From assembly GCA_963693305.1 (NCBI GenBank), contig OY855903.1:50085650-50149649 (forward strand): a stretch of DNA of 64,000 bases, given 5' to 3'. Origin of the DNA: Meandrina meandrites (Eukaryota > Cnidaria > Anthozoa > Scleractinia > Meandrinidae). The notes below the pieces were generated by a model. The model ran no database searches. It was given only the letters and a program-made list of their open reading frames with translations, and was not told where the DNA came from. Both the position numbers and the translations under genes were made by a program. Positions 54,752-64,000 of this stretch are shown in pieces. Positions within the stretch are counted from its first letter, which is position 1. Each line of letters opens with the position of its first letter.

Positions 54752-56744
54752 TTGTGACCAGTGCTCGATGTAGCAAATAGCAAATTCCTACTGCTTATTT
54801 TAAATACAATGGCTACATTTTTATAAATGACTTTTTCAAAATAAACGTACTCAGAGCCGGTCGAGCCTGGGCACGAGAAGCGAGTCTCTTTTCCAGGTTT
54901 CGCTTCTAGAGCGGTCAAAGGCACTGCGCGAGCATTTCCCGCCAAAACTGTCGTTTAACTTATAAACGTCTCGAATTTCTAAAATCCTTCACTTTCAAGT
55001 CAAAAGATGAGACAGTCTCCGAAAAAGATTCTTGCCTCTGCTATTTTTATAATGCTTTCTCACAAAGTCTTAAGTATTTTCACTACAATCTCTAACAGAC
55101 TACAATGCAACCAAAAACCGTAGTTGGCGTTTAACCGCTGTGAAGGCTCCGCTAGCTTCTAAAAGGAAATTGACCGGATCATGGTAGCGTTTTGAAATAT
55201 GTACGTTGGTTTCTAATCCTACATAAGAAAAAATTGGGGCGGTACAATACCTTGACCACAATACCTTGCGAACCTAACACAACCCATATGGCACATAGAA
55301 AGCCTCGTTCATCCTGGGTTGTCTGTGCGTTTTCATTAGCGATTTTACGGTTTTCGCTCGCTAAGCATTATAGGTAAATCAAACCAGTCACCATCTTTTT
55401 GCGTACGGTGTTATCGTTGCTCCTTTCATTTTTCCTCCTCTCAGTCAAAATTACACTGGAATGATCGAAATTGGTTCAAAAATCGGAGATAAAATTAGTT
55501 TTCGACTGAAAGAAGGGAAAAGAATTTTGGCTCGAGTAATTCAGTGCGAGGTTCGAGCAAATCGTGAATGCGAGAAATCGGAATTCTCCTAGCTGTACTG
55601 CGAACCCCTGAGTGGGCAACGAAAATTGCTTCGAAATCGAAACCAGAAGTACGATTACAGTGTTGACTAAGTGAAACAGAATCCAACGGAAACCACTTCT
55701 GGAGCTTCGAGAAACCCAGTGCCTGGCCCGTGTTGGCACTGCACATTTTTATCGAACGGCTAAACGATGAAATTAAAAGTTGTTCTAGTAGCAGTAACGG
55801 TAGTGATAACAACATGTAAACCTAATATTGAGCAATAAGATCAGATTTGACAATATTGTGTAATGGTATCAAAAATATATAATTTAGATTTCGATTTGTA
55901 GAGCAAGAGCTTCGTAACGAACACTTTTGTGACAGTATAGCATGGCGATGGAAGAGTATCTCGTTATTAAATTCTCCAAAACGTATTTGGGAGCAGGATA
56001 GGAACTTAACAACACAAGCTATATTTACATTTGAAATCCGGTCATTTTTAATTGCCTACTTGGCTTAGTTTACAAACCGTTCTTAGTCTTTACACTTATT
56101 ATACAAATTAATAAATACTACGACTTGGAAATATTAGTACCAACGCAATAAAAATGTTAACATTTGTTCCTGAGAGTTTCCTTAGGCGAACGAAACGTAT
56201 TAAACCAAAACAAAACAAAGCATGAAAAAAGGTCTGCGTGGCTGTCTGACAGTAAAATATATACACTTCTTGTTAAAATAGCGAATGTTCATAAGTTAAG
56301 AAAATCGAGGGATTCGTTCATGTCATGTTGAATTAAACTAAAATATTAATTTTACTAAATCTTCCTGCAGTTAATTTTCTCTTTTCTAGCTTGGTTTTGC
56401 CGCTTTCTGTCTTCATGCCCATGGATTCTTATTTTGTTCAATTGAATCTGGGAAAAAGAAATAAATGAACAGAGTACAAATTAGAAATGGAGGTCCACAC
56501 GATTTAAGTGAAGAATCTTCGAGCAGCGCTACTTGCGCCTATACTTGCAGTCGCGGAGAACCAATTCATTACTTCGAATTGTCGTATGGTGAATTTACTT
56601 GCTATGAAAAGTGATCAAGACTGTTCTTCACTGACTAGTATGGGTAGAAAAAATTTGATAAACGCCAATCCAATTCATGGTTCATCAGTGGACCTGAGCG
56701 ATTCTAAAACAAAATCAGAACATCCAAGGAGCCTTTACGCGTTT
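54752..56744. other. Intergenic region after the receptor gene
   Basis: Contains the receptor poly(A) signal AATAAA (54840-54845). No other gene, repeat or RNA recognised. Confidence 0.5.
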
Positions 56745-57010
56745 TTCCCGTGCGCATTTTTAGTACGCTTGACTCAGGCTCAAGCAGTTCGGGTTCGAAC
56801 CCTGACAGGGTTCATTGTCGTGTTGTGTTCTTGAGTTAGACGCTTGACTTTCCAACCAGGAGTACAAAATGCTACCGGCAAATTGTTGGGGGCAATCTGA
56901 CAGAATGCTGGGGAGTAACGTGCGATGGATTCCTAGCCCCTCATGCTACAGAATTTGGAGTATTATAAACACTAGAACGAATTCCTAGTCGCTTGATTTC
57001 TGGACATTGA
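56745..57010 (+). mobile_element. tRNA-derived SINE
   Basis: B box GGTTCGAACCC at 56792-56802, preceded by a degenerate A-box region; the body has ACAGAATGCTGGGGAGTAAC, GATGGATTCCTAGC and CATGCTACAGAA, related to the SINE bodies at 29493 and 30125. Confidence 0.6.
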
Positions 57011-57419
57011 ATGAACGTTTATTTCTCTTCACATACCCTGCACTACGTCATCAATGGATTCCTCTACCAAGTTGTGCCTGTCAGAGAGGCCTGGTAACTC
57101 GGGTACAGTACTTGCTACAGAAGACTGGGATCTACGCGTTGACACCTCCTGGGAACTGGGACGAGAAATATCGACAAGGAATCTCAGATGCGAAAATCAG
57201 CGAACCAAAATAATCATCTCATTAAAGGGAGATATTCAAGTTTGTTTTGTTTTAGTTAACAACGGCAGACACGGCAGACCACCGTTTCGCAACATTTTCA
57301 AAAATGGTCACGAACACATATATGAGTCCCATTTATCTAACAGCTAAAATCCAATAAAGCTGCCAGTTATTGAAGTCTTGCTGTGAAGGTTATTTTGTAT
57401 CAACGAAATTTCCGTAATA

Positions 57420-57652
57420 GGCCATTTTACAATTGTCTGGTCAGTAGCCTGGCCTTTGAATGGTAGCAAGGCTGGAGTTGATCTTGCATTGATACAAACC
57501 TCTCTGCTTTTCTCATGTAAATACAAACTGTTACTATCAGAACAACGTGATTTACAAAACAAAAGCAGTGAGGTCTGTATTACAACAAGGTCACTTCCAG
57601 CCTTGCTACAATTCAAGGGCCTGGTTACTGAGCAGGTAACTGTAAAATGGTT
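57420..57652. mobile_element. Palindromic MITE near the kinesin 3' end
   Basis: GGCCATTTTACAATTGTCTG, GTAGCAAGGCTGGAGTTGA and CTCTCTGCTTTT on the left arm recur inverted on the right. Arms are ~110 bp at roughly 80% identity. Confidence 0.7.
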
Positions 57653-57868
57653 CATTCTACCAAAAATAAACTCTCTTGTTGTGATGAGTTGTGTCAATAC
57701 ACAATCAACGAGGGGTTTTATCTATCTCATAACTTATAAACTACGTAACAGGATATTTTTGTTTGTAACCAAATGTACAATTACAACAAAAACAAGTGAT
57801 ATACACCCATGTTTAGACAATGTATAACAAATCTCGTGCTTTTGTTAAGCTCATCACACGCGTTTAAG

Positions 57869-60800
57869 TTACCTTAGCTGGCGGAGATCTTTTCGTGACA
57901 CTCTGACAGGCGTGGAGGCCTGTGAAGGAACTCCTATTCCCTTTTCAGCGAGAGAATGCTATAAAACGTTAAGACAAGATAGCAATCAGTGAATCAAGCA
58001 GTTGAGGAATTATTAAAAAATCAACAATGTCCGACCTTTGTCGGTGGGTCAGTGGGTCAGTCGGTAGGTCTTACCTTCATCCGGGAAACCTCAGTTGCTA
58101 ACTGCTTGCCATGTGCGTCAATGCTCTTGTACTGAGCTTCATGTTCACCGCTGGCCACAATAACATCCGACTCTACACTCGTACCCATTCCCGACGCCAT
58201 TTTCTCTCGTAACTTTTTCTTCAGATCACGACTTGTCTTCTTGTAGTAATAAAGATCTTTCTCCAGTTGTTGGGCTTTGTTCTCAAGTTCACTGTGTGGG
58301 AAGGGATTTAAAAACATGTGCACATAAGATGTTTACTGTACACAAATCTAAGCTAAGAAAAAGGGACAGGAACGGCTGCTCAAAGCGTTGCAAATAGACT
58401 ATATTCGTATTCTTGGTATTGGACTGGAACTAGCTTGCAGTTGAAGTTAATGCGGGCAATCTTTTCAAATGTAAATCACATGAAGCTCTTTTTAATGATA
58501 TTCCCCCGCATTAGCCTCCATTGCACGTTAATTCCAGTCCAACAACAAGAATACGAATTCGGTCTTTTGCAGAGCATTGTATACTTCACCCAATTACAAA
58601 TTCAAATGAATTTTGTCCACATGTTAAAAAACACGTCAGGTAAGAAATGTAACATGACTATCAATTACAGTGTTACTCTTTGTTAAAATCCCTTTCAAAA
58701 AACATGTAGCCTTCTGTAACAAGAAGTGGGCCGATTCTAGACAAAAATTGTCAAGTCTTTTGCCTAAGTCGCCGAAAACCCCGTAGAAAGGCACTCCTGA
58801 TAAAGTCACCTACTTAGCTTTCACCGACATTTAAGATGAGGTATTCCTGTTTGTTTTCTTTAAGTGTCAAACTCTGTCTTTTGAAACCCCGTAAGTAGAT
58901 GTTAAGATCGCTAGTGTTGGCTTTTGTCAGACACAGCGAGATATTTTAAGTACAGGCACAATTTCCCATGGCACCGAAGGTCTCTTTGTAGAGTTCGATT
59001 GTTAAATGAACGTACATTATTCTCTCATCTGGCGCTTCGTTTGACTCAGCATCGCGCAGTTTGTTCATTAAGAACTGGATCCTTTGCTCATATTTCTTTT
59101 GATATTCCACTAGTCTCCGGTCTCCCTTCATCTCGGCTTGCTGTAACCCTCGGCCCAGTTCACCGATTATTCGCTCTTGCTCGTTTATACGAACCTAAAA
59201 TATAAAATAATCATAATAAATTGAAGCGCAAGCAAGCCGAGGCGAGGAAGGGCAAGAAGAGGAATCATTTCATATCATAGTAGGCACAAAAATATCATGA
59301 ACTAACTTTAACAAATTTATATCTAGGAACAGAAAACTTAAGTCCTCGTACAAAATCTTATGAGTTTGATATTGTTGTTTATCTTTTCAAAGTTGTTCTT
59401 GTTTCGAATGATTGCTTTTTTATTGCTGGGAAATGGCCACAGTTCTATTCATAATACCGGGAAAAGATGAATATTTGAGAACTATTGTCTGAAATAAATC
59501 ATATTTGCGAAATGGGAGAAGCTCTTTTTTGGTTGCTATAGAACTGCAAAGTTTAAAAGATGGATTAAAAACCATTTTTTAAACTTTTAATCCATTTTTT
59601 AAACCATATTTTAAACTTTTAAACTTTGTATATATAGCCTAAAAAAAAAAAAAAAAAAACGTTTTATCTTTCTAGCAAACAGTATGTTGAACAAAACTGC
59701 AAAGGTATCTTGGCAGTTGCTCTTCAAAAATTGTTTCTTATACAAATATTCAGCGAATCTGTACCTCCAAATCACTACACCTCAGCTCTAGTTTCTTTTC
59801 ATTTCCCCGCAACTCAACAACTTTCTCAAAATACTTCGACAACAGACAGGTCGCTTCTCCTGGCGAGAGGTTGCTCAGCTTGTTCACCAGCCCCTCGCGG
59901 TCCTTGTCTGTCAGAAGTTGGCCGCTGTCCAATTCTTTTTGCTTGCTTGCAATTCCATCGTTTTTAAATTCAATGGCGGCTTCAAACGCGTCGATACCCT
60001 CATCAAGTTCAATGAGCCTGAAATAGAACATGTTAATCTCGCCAGTATTTATAATCACAGGAATAAACTTTTATGTTCAAGCCTGAGAACACATAAACTA
60101 GGAAACCAGGATTTCTTGCAATGTTGGTCAACAACTAATTCCAAAATTCTGCTTTCTTCCGTCAGATCATAGGGGGGGGGGGGGGGGGGGGGGGTCTCAA
60201 ACGAGAACAATAGGGCTTAAAGTTAACTTAAATTCTGCTTGTACAAAGGCTAAAATAACATCGCCCCCCCCCCCCCCCCCCTCCCGTTAAAGCTGATAGC
60301 ATACGTACAACCCCCTAATTTACCAGTTTTACAAAGACCACAATAGCTGTGATAACAAGAACGTCGCTTAGTATTTGGTAAAATACCTTCACAAGTGCGT
60401 TCTATCCGAGCGGTTCTTTTTCTTTTTCTTTTTTTCATTTTTTATTTATACTGTAGTTCATATGGATGTTCATGTTTACCTTCTTTCTTCCTTAGGGTCC
60501 AATAAGGAGCCTTCCTGAAGTTTCTGTTCCAGCAGCTCTCGTTGTTTTAAAAGTTCATCTTTTGTTCTTTCCAGAGTGTGAATGCTTTCTGTAACTTTAC
60601 TTTGACTCAAGGCATCCGTTTCTATGAAAGTATACTCCACAAATTGGTCAAAATTAAAGCACTGCATGCAATTTATAGGCAATATCACAACTCTCGAAAC
60701 ACAAATATAAAGATTTTGGAAAGGTGGTTGATTTCAACTTTTCTCTGTAGTGGTCTAGATCAGTCAAGGAAATTTGAACTAACAGCGATAAATCTATCCA

Positions 60801-63800
60801 CTTTGGGAGAAACTTGAAAAGTACAAAGGAATCTCACCATCAATACTTTTCCCTCTTTGCTTGATCTGTTTCTCGACTTCGCCAAGCTGGTTAGACAGTC
60901 GAAGTATATCCTGAAACATTGAAAGGAAAGTAAAAAAAAATCGAAACCATATAACACTTATAATATATAGTTTAGCGCTTTCCAATTACATTCGTCATTT
61001 GCACTTTACAAAAATCAATCAAACAAACAAGCAAACAAACGAACCGAATATTTTGGGGCAGTCCGCCTTCGGAACGTAATTTTGTTGAGCTACTAAAAGC
61101 CGGAATTCCTTTAGGTAGAGTTTGTTCGTGTTTTTGCCCCATCAAGCGTTTTAATTTTGCATATTAACACAAAAAGAGCTTGATAGCCTAGGGCAAAACG
61201 GACAATCATTTTCAAAAAGAGTTAAGACCTCTTGGTTGAGGTGCATTGTCATTTTGGACATTTTAACAATAATATAACTTGTGTCTCCTTCTCCCCTCTT
61301 TAAAAATATTGTCTGAATATTAGCAATAGGCATCGACTTTGAAAGAGGGAGGCGCATTTCGAGAGAGTTGAGAGTGTCTCAACTTTTTTTGCCAGAAGCT
61401 GTGGAACATTAGCGGCCATCTTGGATCGTCCATCGTCCGTTTAGAGGGATGTTCACTTAAATTGATTGGTGATTGGTTTTAATTGGTTTCGCATTATTAT
61501 GCTTTGTGATTGCGCCACTTTCTCATCCAATCAAATGTAAAACCAAGACCGAACGTGACCTAGTTACACACGTTTTCCCGCGCTGTTGTGATTGGCCAAA
61601 GTGGCTACTTTGGTTTTGGTTTTACGGCACCCAATAGACAACCGCTTTTTCGTAAGCCTTTTCTCTTCCTACCTTGCTAAGTACTTGACTAGAGCGAAGT
61701 TTCTTCATTTCCAGCTCACTCTTCTCAGCCAGCATTGCCTCCTTGTTCAGTATAATGGCCTCCCTTTTCTTCAGCTCCTCTGCCAAGGCTTCCATGGCTT
61801 CCTTTCTCTTCAGCACTTTCTCTACCTCACTGTCCAGCCACTGTCGGCGTTGTTCTAATTTTGCTTGTTCATCGCTGCAAATAAAGTTTCATGGTAAATT
61901 AACGACAAACATATACTATAGAGATGTTTTACAGCCAAGTGAACTGATAGAAAAGCTTTGGGGTATTCACAATGACTTCAAGGTTTAGTTTATGATTGCA
62001 AGTCTCGGATTTCGAGGGATGATTACAGCACAAAATAGTCTCGTGCGTCAGGGACATAGGGTATCTACTTCACAGATTATATACAAAAAAGGGATTTTTC
62101 GGTAGTGTAAATGCGACCAAAAAATGTGCTTTTGTCCCAATATCAAGGATCGATATTGAAGAATAACGAAGAAAGCAAGCAAGGGAGCGAGCGAGCAAGC
62201 GAGCAAGAGAGGGAGGTAGGGAAGGAGGGAGGTAGGTAGGTAGGTAGGTAGGTAGGTAGGTGGGTAGGTAGGTAGGTAGGGAGGGAGGGAGGGTGGGAGG
62301 GAGGGAGGGAGGGAGGGGGGAGTAAGGGAAAGAGGTAGGTAGGTAGGTAGGTAGGTAGGTAGGTAGGTAGGTAGGTAGGTAGGTAGGGAGGGAGGTAGGG
62401 AGGGAGGTAGGTAGGTAGGTAGGTGGGTAGGTAGGTGGGTAGGTGGGTAGGTAGGTAGGTAGGTAGGTAGGGAGGGAGGGAGGGAGGGAGGGAGGGAGGG
62501 AGGGAGGGAGGGAGGGGGGAGTAAGGGAAAGAGGTAGGTAGGTAGGTAGGTAGGTAGGTAGGTAGGTAGGTAGGTAGGTGGGTAGGTGGGTAGGGAGGGA
62601 GGGAGGGAGGGAGGGAGGGAGGGAGGGAGGGAGGAGGGAAGGAGGGAGGGAGGCAGAAGACAGATACCTTTCTTTTTCTTCAGATCCTTGTTTGCTGACA
62701 TTTCTCAGTCTCCGTTGCGCTGCTGCTACCTCCTCCGTTTTTCTCTTGAGGACCTTCTGTTGTTGACTCATTTGATCTTCAAGTTCTTTGATCTTCTGTT
62801 GTTGTTTTTGCATATCCTTTTCCATTCTGATTTTCCGGTCGGCTTCCTCTTTGAGCTTCTTATGAAGTTGATCTTGTTGATTTCTCATTCTGTCGATGTG
62901 TACTTCAAGCTCTTGAACTTTCTTTTCCCTTTCCTCGTGCAAGGCGCTTATTTTTTCATTGTCCTGAGGTGTGAATCAGAAATGAATTATTGAAATCGAA
63001 GAAGCTGCAGCTTGCGACAGTGTTAAAATAATATTAAAATACATACTCCCTGCCCCTAACCTCCAACACCCCCCCCCCCCGCCCCGCCCCCCCCCCCCAA
63101 AAAAAAAAAATTGGGTGTCCCATCTCCAAGACTAGGTGGAGGAGGGGTGATGGCAATTGACATTTTGTCAGAAAACCGACAGTCTGAACTACTTGTGACG
63201 CTCATCGATGTCACGCACGATATTTTAGACTTATTCTTTGCGATCTACAGAATCGACTAAGGGAACTGTCGATAATGAACAAACACCGTAAGAATTTCAG
63301 GCCAAAGGACTGCAAGAGATTAAACAAGCAATATTGGCATTAAAGTACAGCTCAGCAAATACTAGCAACTTATCGACGTAGAAAAAAGCAAAACATAAAC
63401 TGCTCTGCACCAAAACCACAGTGACATTTTCCTACCTTCTGTTTTCGTTTCAAAGCCTGTAACTTGGCTTCAACCGTCTGTAACTTTTTTTTGTACTCTG
63501 CCTCCACCTTTTGCTTCTCGGACACTTCATAATTCGCTTTGGATTCGTATTCTTCCAGAGCTTTCCTGCTGTCTTCCAGTTCTTTCTTGGATTTTTCTAA
63601 TTCTTGCTTCATGGATTTGATTCTTTCCGAGAATTGCTTCTTCGTTTCCTTAGCTTCCTTGTCGCTCTTCGCAAGTTCCTTGATCAACTCCTCTTTTTGC
63701 CTAATATTCGGGATAAATATGCAAGCAGTGAGTGCGACAATAAAATAACAGGGTTCGTACAAAAAATTGCAACCATTTCTAGGACGTTTCAAGAACCAAA

Positions 63801-64000
63801 TTGAATTTTCAAGGACCACCGACCAGGAATATATAAATAAATGGTGTATAAATTCCCAGTCCAAGCAAACAGGTTTCTAAGGCATCGAGTGTTTGCTCCA
63901 TCTCCTTCTCTACCATTTTTCAGTTCACTTGTCTCTTCTCTTTATTAGTTGCTTTTACACTCAGGTTTTGCAGCGTCTGAAAATGCTTTACACGGGAAGA
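57869..64000 (-). CDS. KIF27: KIF27/KIF7 (Costal-2-type) kinesin, C-terminal coiled-coil part; motor off-window
   Basis: Family members regulate ciliogenesis and Hedgehog signalling. Minus-strand exons in coding order: partial 63959-64000 (QTLQNLS, tentative), 63436-63700, 62668-62963, 61673-61874, 60838-60910, 60480-60621, 59765-60017, 59016-59194, 58075-58291, 57869-57955. Joins from 63436 onward are in phase. Diagnostic stretches: IRQKEELIKELAKSDKEAKE, QQQKVLKRKTEEVAAAQRRL, LKKREAIILNKEAMLAEK with LRSSQVLSK, LDEGIDAFEAAIEFKND, LLSKYFEKVVELR, QQLEKDLYYYKKTSRDLKKK, and the tail STPVRVSRKDLRQL. All follow the order of vertebrate KIF27 and KIF7. Nearly everything is heptad-rich coiled coil. 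The last exon stops at TAA 57869-57871, but AG|GTAACT just before it could be a donor to a further exon. The N-terminal motor lies past 64000. The 63700 acceptor/63959 donor phases do not match cleanly. Confidence 0.88.
58400..58563. repeat. Inverted repeat in the kinesin intron
   Basis: ATTCGTATTCTTGGTATTGG and TGGACTGGAACT at left, mirrored by AGTCCAACAACAAGAATACG at right; GTTAATGCGGG is mirrored near the centre. Foldback MITE-like. Confidence 0.65.
60170..60285. repeat. Poly-G tract then poly-C tract
   Basis: ~22 G at 60172-60193 and ~20 C at 60263-60282, 70 bp apart, could form a G:C hairpin. They lie in the kinesin intron between exons 59765-60017 and 60480-60621. Confidence 0.9.
62207..62655. 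repeat. GGTA/GGGA tetranucleotide array, ~440 bp
   Basis: Alternating blocks of GGTA and GGGA in the plus strand, with two near-copies of a GGGGGGAGTAAGGGAAAGAGG spacer (shown in short) at ~62315 and ~62515, so the block was itself duplicated (period ~200 bp). It abuts the donor of kinesin exon 62668-62963 by ~12 bp. Open frames here (LPTYLPTYLP type) are not genes. Confidence 0.95.
63068..63110. repeat. Poly-C tract then poly-A
   Basis: C runs with single G interruptions followed by ~11 A, in the kinesin intron. Confidence 0.9.

Noticed and set aside
62048..62942. Long minus-strand open frames of Leu-Pro-Thr-Tyr/Pro-Ser repeats
   Set aside because: They are translations of the GGTA/GGGA microsatellite fused to a real kinesin exon frame; no splice or start logic.

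Overview
The window looks like nuclear DNA of a cnidarian, most likely a stony coral or another anthozoan. The evidence is AT-rich DNA, intron-rich metazoan genes (actin-related BAF53, a triple-CCCH zinc-finger protein, an NMDA-type glutamate receptor, a KIF27/KIF7-type kinesin), tRNA-derived SINEs and a very heavy load of nested DNA transposons. The species cannot be named from the sequence alone.

Four host genes were assembled by joining exons by eye. (1) ACTL6A/BAF53, minus strand, start codon at 20433, twelve coding exons down to 49; only the last ~25 codons lie outside the window. (2) A ZC3H4/6/8-type CCCH protein, plus strand, 20661-33672, head-to-head with ACTL6A across 227 bp that must act as a shared promoter; one intron carries U12-type (minor spliceosome) signals. 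(3) An NMDA-receptor-like ionotropic glutamate receptor, plus strand, 35934-54751, seven exons, complete, with unusual residues in the pore loop and agonist pocket. (4) The coiled-coil half of a KIF27/KIF7-like kinesin, minus strand, 57869 to beyond 64000, tail-to-tail with the receptor.

The rest is mostly mobile DNA in the introns. The most interesting item is a 7.0 kb inverted-repeat element (5064-12068) in an ACTL6A intron. Its ~1.55k-residue protein joins two N-terminal Cys/His modules, a large unassigned core, a FEN1/XPG-like nuclease domain with all seven expected acidic residues, and a C-terminal Cys cluster. I do not recognise it as any standard transposon superfamily. Other elements: a decayed CR1/L2-like LINE with a 2A-like peptide motif (15481-18660); a Penelope-like remnant with a hammerhead-ribozyme-like motif (2489-3062); three TTAA-flanked MITEs; two elements with 9-bp target duplications (Mutator-like), one of them inside a SINE/MITE stack; a hAT-like element with an 8-bp duplication holding two further insertions; and a possible ~9.9 kb element (38516-48402) carrying spliced Cys-rich exons.

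The host genes serve unrelated functions (chromatin remodelling, RNA-binding, ligand-gated channel, ciliary/Hedgehog-type kinesin), so the window is a stretch of ordinary animal genes inflated by transposons. All homology statements come from reading conceptual translations; no database search was run.
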